Assembly: GCA_021775835.1 (NCBI GenBank)
Contig: JAJFHC010000315.1
Location: 1 to 64,000 of the forward strand
Direction: 5' to 3'
Source: Hyphomicrobiales bacterium
GTDB lineage: Bacteria > Pseudomonadota > Alphaproteobacteria > Rhizobiales > JAJFHC01
Length of the DNA stretch: 64,000 nucleotides
Below the pieces are notes generated by a model, which was not told the origin of the DNA, did no database searches, and saw only the letters and a program-made list of their open reading frames with translations. A program made the position numbers and the translations under genes. Below are positions 8,232 through 17,617 of the stretch, in pieces. The number at the start of each line of letters is the position of its first letter. Position 1 is the first letter of the stretch.

Positions 8232-10226
8232 ATGCCAGAACCGCAAATACTAATCGACCAGGCTGGACTTCCGCCGGGAACCCCGAAGCAGTCTCGTCGA
8301 GACGTTGTTGTTGGCGTTCTGGTTCAGCTTTCCGACCCAGCGAATGCAGGGATTGGTACGCATGTTTGGACGATGATTCCACCGCCATTGTCCTCTGCCA
8401 CGCTCACAAACCCAACTACTCCGACCCCGACCTTTGTGCCGGATGTCACCGGTCCGTATCTCATTTTCTTAACCGTAAACGGGAACGAGTTCAGCTTCAC
8501 GCTTGATGCGGACCTTAACCCCATTTCCAGCCAAGGAGGCGTCGGCGTCGAACTTCCCAATGGAACACTTGCACACGGAGCAGGTGAGTCCTTCCAATTC
8601 GACGCCCTGATCGGATATGCCCGCCGGTTCGACGAACTGTTCCCATTCTTCGACCAACTACGCGGAGGAGTCGGCGGAGGGTGGATTCGCATAACCGGAG
8701 TCACAGTCCCAGGCGGGTCGACGTCTAACGAGGTCTACCAAGACGCACCCGCCAACACGATCCTACAGTCCATCACCACATCGAGCGGGACATTCGATGT
8801 CGCGGTGGAGGCGTCCTACCCACTGGTCGACGTTGCTGGCTTTGCCGCCACGCTCCCTCGCGTCGTCGACATCTACGCGGGGACGGTCTCCGTCACTGTC
8901 ACCGAGAGCGGTGATGTGGTCGCTCAGGTGGTCGACCCAGATAACACCAACGGAGCCTCCGACACTGTAGCTGTGACGCTCGACGCACCTCCGACTCTCC
9001 TCACCCTTTCCTTTCTTGGCGGTTACCCAGGGGCCCAGACAGAGCTCAAGGCTGGGGACACTTATCAACTCACGGGAACCACCGATGTCCCGGCCGACGC
9101 CATCGAGGTCCAGGACTTCGGAGCGTCCGTTGGCACCCAGCTTCTACTGTTCGCCTCTGGGCTCACTTTCACGGTAACGATGGTCATCGGCGATCGAGGA
9201 ACCACTCTCCAGGCCCTCGCGGCCAGCGTCCGGGCTCGGTCGTCGAACACCGGCGCCCTGGGAACCGCTCGAGCGACCAACGAACTCGGCGGCGTTGTCG
9301 ACGGGACCGATCTGGTCAACCTCAACAACCTGTTCCCTTCTGTCGCCATCGGTGCCATCGCCTACCCAGGCGGGCAGGGTGCGCTCAAAGGGGCCGAGGT
9401 CGCCACGGTCGTCAACACGGCGAGCGATTTCGACTCCATCGCCTACGACAGCCCGGGCGCCGAGCTTACAATCACCAACCCAGCGACCCAGGAGGACCCC
9501 AAGACCGTCACGCGGCTCGCCGGTGCCTACAACATCTCGGTGGACAACTTCCGGATCACCGCCAACAGGGCGGCAAACGACGCCACAACGGTCCAGGCCG
9601 AGGTGGTTTCCATCGCCAACGTGGCGGCGACCCTCACCGTCACAGAGCCCGAGGCACGTCTCCGTTCTGGCGGATCGAACGGGACAGCACCACAGGACCA
9701 CAGTATAACGATCACAGCGAACCAAGACCTCCTGGCGGCTCCAACACTGGCACCGGACGCTGGTGCTCGCGGCTTGTTCCAGGGGGCTTTTACGGGCGGT
9801 CCTACAGTCTGGTCCGCTCTCCTTCGAGTGGATGACGCCGACGACAAGGGCGTCTTCAACTGGGGGGCGATACTCGGCACCAACCTAGCTGGCATTGCCA
9901 CCGCGGCGATCACCGGAGACGCCCAGTATGAACTCGGTGGGTTCGTTCTCAGGTCGTTAACCTACGCAGCGTTCGCAACGCAGACGGCTCTAGGAACAGA
10001 GGTGGTCGACTTCGCGAAACTGAACGGGAACAACCTCGCAGGGTTCACATCGACAGCCAACCCGGCCCTGAAACAGCCGATCGGCACTACACCATCAGTC
10101 CAGGACGGCTTTACCATAGACGCTCTGGCCACGAGTCCAACGCAGGTGATCTGGCTAGACTCCGCTGCCGCGTCCTCGAACTCCAGCGGCACCGCGCAAA
10201 TCACTAACGTCGAGGAAGTCGTCTAA
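8232..10226 (+). CDS. Large PKD-module tail/appendage protein
   Basis: 664 residues. The N-terminal ~100 residues are a PKD/Ig-like module related to that of the 445-aa fibre (LVQLSDPANAG...HVWTMIPPP...TPTFVPDVTGPYLIFLTVNG). The remainder is a succession of Thr/Asp/Val-rich beta-sandwich-like segments without obvious catalytic motifs. From about 8500 on the gene is visibly more GC-rich and C-ending in codons than flanking tail genes, which suggests recent acquisition. Probable distal appendage, ending TAATG into the next gene. Confidence 0.6.
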   Translation: MPEPQILIDQAGLPPGTPKQSRRDVVVGVLVQLSDPANAGIGTHVWTMIPPPLSSATLTNPTTPTPTFVPDVTGPYLIFLTVNGNEFSFTLDADLNPISSQGGVGVELPNGTLAHGAGESFQFDALIGYARRFDELFPFFDQLRGGVGGGWIRITGVTVPGGSTSNEVYQDAPANTILQSITTSSGTFDVAVEASYPLVDVAGFAATLPRVVDIYAGTVSVTVTESGDVVAQVVDPDNTNGASDTVAVTLDAPPTLLTLSFLGGYPGAQTELKAGDTYQLTGTTDVPADAIEVQDFGASVGTQLLLFASGLTFTVTMVIGDRGTTLQALAASVRARSSNTGALGTARATNELGGVVDGTDLVNLNNLFPSVAIGAIAYPGGQGALKGAEVATVVNTASDFDSIAYDSPGAELTITNPATQEDPKTVTRLAGAYNISVDNFRITANRAANDATTVQAEVVSIANVAATLTVTEPEARLRSGGSNGTAPQDHSITITANQDLLAAPTLAPDAGARGLFQGAFTGGPTVWSALLRVDDADDKGVFNWGAILGTNLAGIATAAITGDAQYELGGFVLRSLTYAAFATQTALGTEVVDFAKLNGNNLAGFTSTANPALKQPIGTTPSVQDGFTIDALATSPTQVIWLDSAAASSNSSGTAQITNVEEVV

Positions 10227-11713
10227 TGGCAACCGATTTTGAAATCTTTATGACGACGGAGATGGCTCTTCGTCGCGCTCTAATAAAAAAAGCCGATGCC
10301 GGTGGTTATGACGGAGATCCTAACGATGGCGGCGCTCCCGCAAATATCCAGCTAGCTCCTATCGGGAGTTGGTTTCGTGAAGAGACGGCGGAAAAGTGGT
10401 GGACCAAGACCGAGACAGTCTGGGAAGAGCAATCCGGCAGTGACGCTGCACAGGATATAGTCATTTTTCAGCCAGGAGGGACGGAAGCCGGTCCTGTCAC
10501 CTTTAACGCATGGGGCGATCTGGTGGCTCGTATTGCCAATATACGCGCAGCAGCAGGCAGCACGAAAGACATTAGCATTGTCTTCGATGACTCAATCACG
10601 TCGCCGGCCGTAGTTCCGGCTGGCGGACCTTACGACATGGAGCGTGTAGAGTGGGTCGCTGCTCTAGGCCAACAGGTAGCAGTTAGTATCGCTGATGGAG
10701 CTTCCTTTACTGGACTTCGCAATTTTCGCGGATTCATAACAGTTCGCAATCTCAATACAGTGAGCGCAGCCGACGCGTCATGGGCGAGTGGCGAGATCAT
10801 AACCCTCTCGGAGAATGCCAGTATCGCCACTGTCGCCGGAGGTCAACCATTCTACGACTCCGGCAGCCTGGGCGGTGGAGGGTTTGTCATACTGCGACTA
10901 CGTGACGGTGCGACCTTCAACCAGGGCGATACTGGTACGGTGCTTGATCTGTCCGTGGTCGGAACTACTCTGCTGATCATCGCGAGCGGCAATACAGCTG
11001 TGCCATTCTCCGGGATAGATGGCGTTGTCGGAACGACTTTAAGCACACAGGTAGAGTCCATTTTTCAATGGGCCATTCCACCCGGCTGGCTAGGGACTGT
11101 GATAGCTCCGTCTGTAGCTTTCCGTGCCGGAGTTATCCCGAAGCCTTTCAGGCTAGCAGCTTCGACTGTTCCAATCGTTACTTTTGCTCCAGGCGAGTGG
11201 CTTCGTTTCGACGTGTCTGGCGGAGTTGTTGCGCAGGTCTTGCCTGATATTGTCGGTCCACTCTTCACTCCTGGCGCGTTCATGGTCGTCTCCGAGGAGA
11301 GCGGATCAACGGGGCTAACCTTAGCACCGTTCGCAGGAAACACTATCAATGGAAGTGCCTCGGCTATCCCTGTCCCGGCCGGCAGCAGCCTTCTGCTGAT
11401 TAGCGACAGTGTGTCGAATTGGCAGGTAGTCGGAGAATTCGTTCCATCTCAATCACAGCGAAGTCGGAGGTTCAAATTTACTGCGCCTACACTTGGAGAC
11501 AACTGGGTTGTAACCATACCCGACGACGGCATGAGTAGCGCCATATACGCAGTGTCTGCTCATATCTCTAACCCCGCCAATCCTGCAGCACCGATCATCT
11601 CTCAGCCCTACGACGTTGAGGCAGATCGCACAACCACAACCTTCATTCTTCGTACGGCCGGGGACGTTCCAGCCGGGACCATCTTCGACATTTTTATAGA
11701 GGACGCATCATAA
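10226..11713 (+). CDS. Putative tail appendage protein
   Basis: 495 residues, not recognised by family. The middle third has a repeating small-residue/hydrophobic pattern (GLRNFRGFITVRNLNT, SIADGASF, GGGFVILRLRDGATF) that could form a beta-solenoid. The last ~90 residues look like a beta-sandwich (RRFKFTAPTLGDNWVVTIP). TAATG junctions on both sides tie it to the tail operon. Structural role inferred from position and composition. Confidence 0.55.
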   Translation: MATDFEIFMTTEMALRRALIKKADAGGYDGDPNDGGAPANIQLAPIGSWFREETAEKWWTKTETVWEEQSGSDAAQDIVIFQPGGTEAGPVTFNAWGDLVARIANIRAAAGSTKDISIVFDDSITSPAVVPAGGPYDMERVEWVAALGQQVAVSIADGASFTGLRNFRGFITVRNLNTVSAADASWASGEIITLSENASIATVAGGQPFYDSGSLGGGGFVILRLRDGATFNQGDTGTVLDLSVVGTTLLIIASGNTAVPFSGIDGVVGTTLSTQVESIFQWAIPPGWLGTVIAPSVAFRAGVIPKPFRLAASTVPIVTFAPGEWLRFDVSGGVVAQVLPDIVGPLFTPGAFMVVSEESGSTGLTLAPFAGNTINGSASAIPVPAGSSLLLISDSVSNWQVVGEFVPSQSQRSRRFKFTAPTLGDNWVVTIPDDGMSSAIYAVSAHISNPANPAAPIISQPYDVEADRTTTTFILRTAGDVPAGTIFDIFIEDAS

Positions 11714-13017
11714 TGTCTGCACACGTTTCAGTAGGAGGGGTACTAGTAAATCGGCCAGCAGCGGACACACAGGTTCCGATCTTCGTTCGAGTCGGAGGAG
11801 ACGACAACTTAGATGGCAGCGACCTGGCCAACGCGGTAGCAACTCCGGAGCGCGGTCTCGAATTGATACAAGCCAACGGCGACAACTTTCGGCAGTACCT
11901 TGAGTTGACCGGATTCATCGGAACTCTTTCCGGAAAGTTCACTGCGCCTACGCAGGGCAACAGGGGAGCCATCGACTTCGGAAGAACAGGTGCATTTGAC
12001 AACGGCAAGACAGATGCATTCAACTTTCCGTTCGCGTTCTACGCGGACCCTACTGTCGTCGAGGCTATCACAGTCTTAAGCTACAGTGTTCCAGATGCGA
12101 GGACAGGTCTTCAGGTCGTAAACATCAGCGAGACCTTGATAGTAAATGCCCATATTAACCAGTTCTTCAACATCGGTGCAGGAGGTTATGCGGCCATCAA
12201 ATCAAACACTGCAAACGCTATTGTTATTGCTAGAACGGACTTGTCGGCAACCGGAGCAGGGCAAATTCTGAAGCCTAGTTGCGAGTTGGATATCGATGCC
12301 GAGTTTCACCTTAACTGTCCGGTCGATGTCAACTTTCAAAACATCAGGTTTCATGGCATCTGGGCACCATTCCTTCGAGTAGCACGAGTGGCTAATTTCA
12401 CTAATTGCGTGTTCGACACGGGGTTATTCTACGAAGGTCCAGGCCAGGCGGTGAACCTCATCTCTTGCCAAGTAAATTCATTCTTGTTCGGAGAGAACAT
12501 TGCCACGATCTCGGTTTACTGCAACTTCCTTGATGTGAACTTTGCCGTCCACGGAGTTGGTGCAGCCGGAAAGAACCAGCTAAAGGAAAGCATTATAGAC
12601 GACTGCCATGCATACGGCTTAGGTAATCCAGAGTCCACGATTGACCTAGAGATACACAACTGCCACTTCCTAAACGCCAAGAGTAACGCTATCCATAAGC
12701 AGTCGCCGGTCAGTGCGAATGTTAAGAACTGCACTATCGACGATAGCGGGAACCACGGAATCGCGATCGATACTCAAGGTGGTAAAACTTTAATTAGAGA
12801 TGTTGGCGGTACAGGCAGCGCTGGCTACGGACTGGTGATGCTTAATGGATCCCAGGCGAATGCCGACGGTCCTAATGTAGACGTCACCGGGGCATCTGGT
12901 GACGTTTTACTGGGTGACAGGGTTGTTGCGTGGGCTACGTTCGATGCTCTAGCTGCAGGGCAATCCCTGAACGATCTACTTGAAACTTACCCGCAGTTCT
13001 GCCGACTATTCAAATAG
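11713..13017 (+). CDS. Right-handed beta-helix tailspike-like protein
   Basis: 434 residues. From about residue 190 the protein shows the rung pattern of right-handed beta-helices: VDVNFQNIRFHG, RVANFTNCVFDTG, AVNLISCQVNS, DLEIHNCHFLNAKSNAI, ANVKNCTIDDSGNHGIAI. Phage tailspikes with this fold often bind or cut surface polysaccharide, but no catalytic residues can be assigned here. The ending (NDLLETYPQFCRLFK) is a short non-helix tail. TAATG start junction. Confidence 0.7.
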   Translation: MSAHVSVGGVLVNRPAADTQVPIFVRVGGDDNLDGSDLANAVATPERGLELIQANGDNFRQYLELTGFIGTLSGKFTAPTQGNRGAIDFGRTGAFDNGKTDAFNFPFAFYADPTVVEAITVLSYSVPDARTGLQVVNISETLIVNAHINQFFNIGAGGYAAIKSNTANAIVIARTDLSATGAGQILKPSCELDIDAEFHLNCPVDVNFQNIRFHGIWAPFLRVARVANFTNCVFDTGLFYEGPGQAVNLISCQVNSFLFGENIATISVYCNFLDVNFAVHGVGAAGKNQLKESIIDDCHAYGLGNPESTIDLEIHNCHFLNAKSNAIHKQSPVSANVKNCTIDDSGNHGIAIDTQGGKTLIRDVGGTGSAGYGLVMLNGSQANADGPNVDVTGASGDVLLGDRVVAWATFDALAAGQSLNDLLETYPQFCRLFK

Positions 13018-13068
13018 TCCAAGGGAATCTATGGTTCAAACACAAATAGAGAGAGTGACCATAGTCTA

Positions 13069-13209
13069 ATGGCGGCCTGGGGAATATCACCCTGGGGATT
13101 CACCCCATGGTCGGCGGTTGCTCTGGTTCCTCCAGATCTTCCTGTCATCCGTCTTCGCGTAACCATCCAGGACACCATCGTAGTCCGGGCACTCTTCGTG
13201 GATTTGTAA
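13069..13209 (+). CDS. 46-aa Trp/Pro-rich small protein
   Basis: Small ORF in the 193-bp space between the tailspike and the next structural gene. It begins MAAWGISPWGFTPWS, a WG/PW-rich opening found in some small phage tail-region proteins, then a hydrophobic-basic tail. It stops one base before the next ATG. A 12-codon ORF (13031-13069, with AAGGGA ahead of it) ends in TAATG at this start, so coupling may replace a Shine-Dalgarno site. Function unknown. Confidence 0.45.
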   Translation: MAAWGISPWGFTPWSAVALVPPDLPVIRLRVTIQDTIVVRALFVDL

Positions 13210-13210
13210 T

Positions 13211-13588
13211 ATGGAATGCAGCCAACCCTATAGCCTATTCCAAGGCGAAACCCGGAAGCCGCTATTCACGGCCACGAAGCCGAACGGGGACATCCAAAAC
13301 CTCGCCGGCGCAGTCATTGAGTGCCAGGTCAAGCCTAAGATAGGAGACCCGGACTCCGAACTTCTCATCTCAAAGCTGAGCCCAGCTGCCGGTATCATCA
13401 TACTCGACCAGACTGTCGGAGGAGACACGGAGGGGCAGTTCCTAGTCTGCTTCGACACGGCGGATACGGTGGGCATTGATCCGGGTGTCTACGCCTGGGA
13501 TGTAGTGATCGTCCTTGATGGAACAGCTCGAAGCTACGCCGTCAACCCGTCGCCGTTCATCATCAAATCGGTTGTGAACCCAGCCTAG
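13211..13588 (+). CDS. Phage structural protein, BppU-N/Ig-like
   Basis: 125 residues, all-beta by pattern: an N-terminal polar strand (TRKPLFTATKPNGDIQNLAG), a middle acidic stretch (IGDPDSELLIS) and a conserved-looking DPGVYAWDVVIVLDGTARSY ending. This layout resembles the small BppU N-terminal/Ig-like proteins found near phage tail-tip genes, which bind other appendage subunits. The stop overlaps the next GTG start (TAGTG), so it is cotranslated with the lysis genes. Confidence 0.5.
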   Translation: MECSQPYSLFQGETRKPLFTATKPNGDIQNLAGAVIECQVKPKIGDPDSELLISKLSPAAGIIILDQTVGGDTEGQFLVCFDTADTVGIDPGVYAWDVVIVLDGTARSYAVNPSPFIIKSVVNPA

Positions 13589-13965
13589 TGGAGTATCTAT
13601 CGATAGGTGGGTGGGTTTCGGCTGTCGGTCTGGCGGTTACTTTAGCGATCTTCGGAATTCGCAACGGCGGGCTGAAGGCGGACGCTCAAGAGGCCGACCA
13701 GGCACGAAAGAAAGCCGAGTCTGACCTGAAGAAGACCAGCGGGGACTTCGACGAGTACCGAGCTAGGGCTGAGCAGATCGAAGAAGAGCTATCAGCGGAA
13801 TTGGAGCAATATGAGAACGCGGAAATCGCTGCCATCAAAGCTGAGCCGGACCAAGCTGTTCGCGTTAAGCGTCGTCGTCGCCTGGTTGGGAGCGTGTTGT
13901 CCAAAGCGTTCAACCCTACAGGTGACGACAGTGAGCCAGGCATGCCAAAAGAAACCTCCCCCTGA
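13588..13965 (+). CDS. Inner-membrane spanin (Rz-like)
   Basis: 125 residues, GTG start overlapping the upstream stop (TAGTG). One N-terminal transmembrane segment (WVSAVGLAVTLAIFGI, residues ~9-24) is followed by a long charged coiled coil (to about residue 85) and a basic RRRR patch. This is the plan of i-spanins, which link to an outer-membrane lipoprotein to disrupt the outer membrane at the end of lysis. The o-spanin partner is encoded in another frame within its 3' part. Confidence 0.75.
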   Translation: MEYLSIGGWVSAVGLAVTLAIFGIRNGGLKADAQEADQARKKAESDLKKTSGDFDEYRARAEQIEEELSAELEQYENAEIAAIKAEPDQAVRVKRRRRLVGSVLSKAFNPTGDDSEPGMPKETSP

Positions 13966-14149
13966 GCGAGAAGCAGTGGAAATCTCTAAGGAGATGCCAG
14001 AAAGATGCCCTGAGGATCTGGTTTGCTACACTGAGAAAGAGCACGAAGCGATCGAGCGTGCTCTCCTAAAGTTGAAAAAAGTCGAGAGATGGGCAAGCAT
14101 CACATGGAATCGTTGCAAACCAACAAGCAGCGAAGGAGAAACACCATGA
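13811..14149 (+). CDS. Outer-membrane spanin lipoprotein (Rz1-like), overlapping
   Basis: 112 residues, overlapping the i-spanin by 155 bp in a different frame, the classic Rz/Rz1 architecture. It has a basic n-region, a hydrophobic core (LFALSVVVAW) and a lipobox LGAC with the lipid-modified cysteine at residue 29. The mature part carries a short KKPPPE proline stretch. GGAG lies four bases upstream of the ATG. The stop overlaps the next ATG (ATGA). A Gram-negative host is implied. Confidence 0.75.
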   Translation: MRTRKSLPSKLSRTKLFALSVVVAWLGACCPKRSTLQVTTVSQACQKKPPPEREAVEISKEMPERCPEDLVCYTEKEHEAIERALLKLKKVERWASITWNRCKPTSSEGETP

Positions 14150-14682
14150 AAACAACACTCTCATTACTCATTCTGATGACATTTATCTTCGGCTTCGTGA
14201 TGGTCGGAAACGCAATCGCACAAGACGATGCAGGTCCAACGGCGGTCGAGGAGTCTCCAACGGTTACTGAGCTACCAGATACTCCAGAGGTGGAGGTCGA
14301 ATCGGCTACACCTTCAGACATTGATGGAGAGGCTTTATCCGAGTCCGTGACACACGAAAAACCAATCGACCAGGGCAAAGGGCTGTACAACTCAATCAGG
14401 GGTGCCGAATGGCTAGTGGCCTTTGGCTTTCTGGGGATGCTACTTGGATCTCTTGCGCGATTTGCGACTGGAAAGAAGTGGGACTTCATTAAGACCAAGG
14501 CTGGCGGATATACGATCGCAGGATTCACCGGCATGGGTATTCTTGGCGGCTTGATAGTTGAGGCTGGGTCCTTCTCGGTGTCGATGATTTCACCTGCGTT
14601 GATGGCAACGCTCGCAGCTATGGCCCTCCATGGTCCGGCCAAAGCAATCAAGAAGAAGCTCGCTGGGGATACTGAAGACTAG
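14146..14682 (+). CDS. Membrane protein, holin candidate
   Basis: 178 residues; start chosen at the ATG with AAGGAGAA nine bases upstream and an ATGA overlap with the o-spanin. A signal-like hydrophobic N-terminus (to about residue 25, ending NAIAQ) is followed by an acidic Pro/Thr-rich linker, then two hydrophobic segments (WLVAFGFLGMLLGSL and a Gly/Ala-rich ~40-residue stretch) and a basic tail. Placement inside the lysis cassette suggests a holin or lysis regulator. No family match recognised. Confidence 0.5.
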   Translation: MKTTLSLLILMTFIFGFVMVGNAIAQDDAGPTAVEESPTVTELPDTPEVEVESATPSDIDGEALSESVTHEKPIDQGKGLYNSIRGAEWLVAFGFLGMLLGSLARFATGKKWDFIKTKAGGYTIAGFTGMGILGGLIVEAGSFSVSMISPALMATLAAMALHGPAKAIKKKLAGDTED

Positions 14683-15308
14683 TGGCCGCTGTCGACGATA
14701 ACCCCACCATGACTCTGCCCGGTCGCCTTGTGGTGCCCAGGGCGGAGTCTAACGGACTCACCGCCGTTCCCTGTGAAGTTGAGGTTGAGGAAACGGGGAA
14801 ATTATCAACAAGTCTCTACGAGGCAGTGCAAGGAGACCAGGCAGTGACACCAGAGAACTTCCTCGAACAGTTAGCCGGCAAGATCTCCGAGTTGAGCGCC
14901 GGCGACGGCGGCGGCGGCGGTGATGCCCCAGAGAAGCACGCCAAATCCATTAAGCGTCACAACTGGATCACTGTCATCATGGCGCTACTGCTCGGCCCTG
15001 GTGGAATTGTGACGGCTATGTACGTCATGGATGGACGCTCTAAGAGCAACGAGAAGGAAGTGCAGGTTCTACGGGCAGCCGATGCGATACAGAAGCCTAA
15101 GGTCGACAAGAACACAGAGGACATTCAGCAACTGAAGTCCGATGTTAAAGGAATCAACGAGTCGGTTGGCGAGATGAAGGGCCAACAGACAACCATCGTC
15201 GAAGGCATCACTGCATTGAAGCAGGAGAAGGTAGACAAACTTGAAGCCGACCTTGCTAGAGCCGAACGAGAACTCCGGCGAAGAGATAGACTCGACAATG
15301 GTCGATAA
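14682..15308 (+). CDS. Single-pass membrane coiled-coil protein
   Basis: 208 residues, GTG start in a TAGTG junction. The N-terminal ~85 residues are soluble and end in a glycine run, then comes a basic patch and one transmembrane segment (WITVIMALLLGPGGIVTAMYV, about 101-121), and finally a ~75-residue coiled coil (LKSDVKGINESVGEMKGQQ and following). It could be a second spanin-type or holin-associated factor. Function unknown; the lysis-region location is the only guide. Confidence 0.5.
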   Translation: MAAVDDNPTMTLPGRLVVPRAESNGLTAVPCEVEVEETGKLSTSLYEAVQGDQAVTPENFLEQLAGKISELSAGDGGGGGDAPEKHAKSIKRHNWITVIMALLLGPGGIVTAMYVMDGRSKSNEKEVQVLRAADAIQKPKVDKNTEDIQQLKSDVKGINESVGEMKGQQTTIVEGITALKQEKVDKLEADLARAERELRRRDRLDNGR

Positions 15309-15323
15309 CTTAGAGGGGAACCC

Positions 15324-15704
15324 ATGGCAGATATATCGAAATCAGTAACCTTGTTTAGCTCTGCACCAGTCGCCGGTGCAGTAGCCCATGTCGCCGATCC
15401 GATAACTATGGACAAAGGGAGCTTGCTTAGTTTTCATGGGCAATGGCTAGGAACTGGTACTGCTGTTGGAACTATTCAGATTTACCAAAGTGACGTTCCT
15501 GTCCCTGGGAAGAATCCGCTGGTTAACTGGGTACTTATTCCGGCAACCGAAGTCCCTGTTGCAGGAAAAGAACCCGCCGGAGCGCCCCTAGAGAGTTTTT
15601 TCAACATAGGGAACGGTGCCGCAAGGCACTACCTGTTCGTCTACACTCACGTGTCAGGCGAAGCGACATTTAGTTTGTACGCCAACGTTGGTCGAGGGGC
15701 ATAG
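15324..15704 (+). CDS. Small beta-rich structural protein
   Basis: 126 residues, no recognised family. Beta pattern with LLSFHGQWLGTGTAVGTIQI and a C-terminal HYLFVYTHVSGEATFSLY strand pair, resembling jelly-roll or decoration proteins. AGAGGGG precedes the ATG by six bases. Position between the lysis genes and a large appendage protein suggests a virion component. Confidence 0.5.
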   Translation: MADISKSVTLFSSAPVAGAVAHVADPITMDKGSLLSFHGQWLGTGTAVGTIQIYQSDVPVPGKNPLVNWVLIPATEVPVAGKEPAGAPLESFFNIGNGAARHYLFVYTHVSGEATFSLYANVGRGA

Positions 15705-15716
15705 CACAGTAAGAAC

Positions 15717-17615
15717 ATGACTCTCTTCTCTGGACTGAAACAGGGTTTAGTCCCCGCACTCCTTAGTGGGCTCAACGCTCAACCGGGAGCTTCCGTGGGT
15801 GCCCCCGGCGAACTAGTTAACCTGGATTTCAGCGTACCCGTAGAACAGGTACTCGGAAGCCCAAACGCTACGCATCAGTACCTACTACAAAACACGGTTG
15901 CAGGTAATTACCCCGACACAGGTACTGGCACCACAGCAGACATCAACAACTTTGCCGCTGGTGCCAAAGAGCAGGTATCCGTAGGTGTGTGGGACGGTTC
16001 GTCTTACGACTCGATTAAGGCATGGGAAGCTTTAGTAGAGGCATCCAATCAAAGAGCATGGGTATCGGATGCTAGCGTGTTCGACAGCAACAACACCAAG
16101 CTGTACGTGCGCGTATACTTCCGAGCTTTCGACACTTCCGCAGCCAGAACCATTATTAGCAAGCGCCAGGGTTCAAATGCTGGTTGGGACATGATCCTAA
16201 ACAACAACGGCACACTCACACTTGTAATTGAAGATACTACGGGAAGCATTACAGGAAAGGTCAGTAGCGGGTTTCACGGAGATGGTGCTCTGCATTATGC
16301 TGAATTCTTCTACGATACTGAAGCCGACGAGCTAACTTTCAACACCGATCAAGATCCTGGGAATGTTCCTCTCGATGTATCTGTCGTGACAGGGTCGATA
16401 ACTACAGCGTCATTCTTTACGCTCGGAAACGCATCAACGGCGCATATCCAGGTTGTCGCAGTTGAAGGAGCTGAAGGCGATGCAGCAGCTACGATGTTTG
16501 CGGAAACAGGATGGTGGACTCACGCCACTTCCCCGAGCGCAGAACTTGACGCCCCGCTGCGTAACAGTCCTGTCAGTATCCCAGTAGCTCCCGGCAGGGT
16601 TGCCCACTTTGCGCCCGATACAGTGACGATAGGGTACGACGAAGCATTCGCATCGGGACTTGGATTGTACTGTAATAACGAAATCGAAAACTTGGTGCCG
16701 TCCTCTGAGTTGTCTACTGGGGCAGTAAACACAAACATCACCCCGACAGACCTAGCCGCAGATTCTCCGGACGGCCTCCGAAGCGCTACGTCACTTCTCG
16801 CCACGGCGGCAAACGGCAACCAATCCAAGGTCTGCACAACTACTGCATCCACACAGTACACAGCGACAGCCCATATAGAAGAAGTAACAGCGGGAGTTCC
16901 TGGCCGAGTCATCATGCATGACGAAAGCAACGCGGCAGAATTAGGCTCGCAGGCCTTTGTTGGTACAGGCACGCCGCAATCTGTAAGCGTTGTCGCGTCG
17001 ACTGTCGTTGGAGGAATAAGCACAAGCGTTCGCGTCGAAATAGACAACGACACGGAGTCCGCAGTTGCCTGGGGATGGCAACTGGAACAGGGTGCAGGTA
17101 ACGGAGTAGGGGTCCGCACGAGTGGTGCGGCGGCCAGTGCACTGCAATCCGACTACCGAGCTACCGGCGACTTTGTAAACGAAGATACTGGTGAAATAGA
17201 AGCCGTCTTCGTGATTAAAAAGCTTCCGCCGACAGGCGAACTCCACTACATTTTTGATACGACTGTTGCGTCGGATCGAAGGGCACTCTACGTTAACGAC
17301 GCTGGTGAAGTTAAATTCCTAGTCAACGATAGCACTGGAGCCGAAGTCGCAACTGTCACCCTTGGGACTTCAATCGTTGACACTGAGTACACGGCCCGAT
17401 GTCAATGGGACAGAGGCGCTGGACTGGATGGCGATAGCGTTCGTGCAAAACTCAATGCACTTGCCAAAGTTTCAAGTGGTGTTGCATTTGCCAGTGGTGG
17501 TGCGTTTACGTCTCGAATTGATGTTGGAGCAAGCGGCGCAACTGCAAACACTGCGCACGATGGACTGATTCAGAAAATACGCAGTCTCGATGGACCAACA
17601 GCGATGGCTGCGTAG
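15717..17615 (+). CDS. Large appendage protein with LamG/jelly-roll-like domains
   Basis: 632 residues and the last gene of the rightward tail block. Residues ~100-260 look like a concanavalin A/LamG-type fold (LYVRVYFRAFDTS, GWDMILNNNGTLTLVIED, LHYAEFFYD, FFTLGNAS). The middle contains a carbohydrate-binding-like VPSSELSTGA...TPTDLAADSPDG stretch, and a second LamG-like part follows (GEIEAVFVIKKLPPTGELHY). Probable receptor-binding or decoration protein. It converges on the leftward genes starting at 17618. Confidence 0.6.
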   Translation: MTLFSGLKQGLVPALLSGLNAQPGASVGAPGELVNLDFSVPVEQVLGSPNATHQYLLQNTVAGNYPDTGTGTTADINNFAAGAKEQVSVGVWDGSSYDSIKAWEALVEASNQRAWVSDASVFDSNNTKLYVRVYFRAFDTSAARTIISKRQGSNAGWDMILNNNGTLTLVIEDTTGSITGKVSSGFHGDGALHYAEFFYDTEADELTFNTDQDPGNVPLDVSVVTGSITTASFFTLGNASTAHIQVVAVEGAEGDAAATMFAETGWWTHATSPSAELDAPLRNSPVSIPVAPGRVAHFAPDTVTIGYDEAFASGLGLYCNNEIENLVPSSELSTGAVNTNITPTDLAADSPDGLRSATSLLATAANGNQSKVCTTTASTQYTATAHIEEVTAGVPGRVIMHDESNAAELGSQAFVGTGTPQSVSVVASTVVGGISTSVRVEIDNDTESAVAWGWQLEQGAGNGVGVRTSGAAASALQSDYRATGDFVNEDTGEIEAVFVIKKLPPTGELHYIFDTTVASDRRALYVNDAGEVKFLVNDSTGAEVATVTLGTSIVDTEYTARCQWDRGAGLDGDSVRAKLNALAKVSSGVAFASGGAFTSRIDVGASGATANTAHDGLIQKIRSLDGPTAMAA

Positions 17616-17617
17616 AG

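Noticed and set aside
9144..9725. 193-aa leftward ORF in the 664-aa tail gene
   Set aside because: Open frame explained by local high GC; no start signal or motif.
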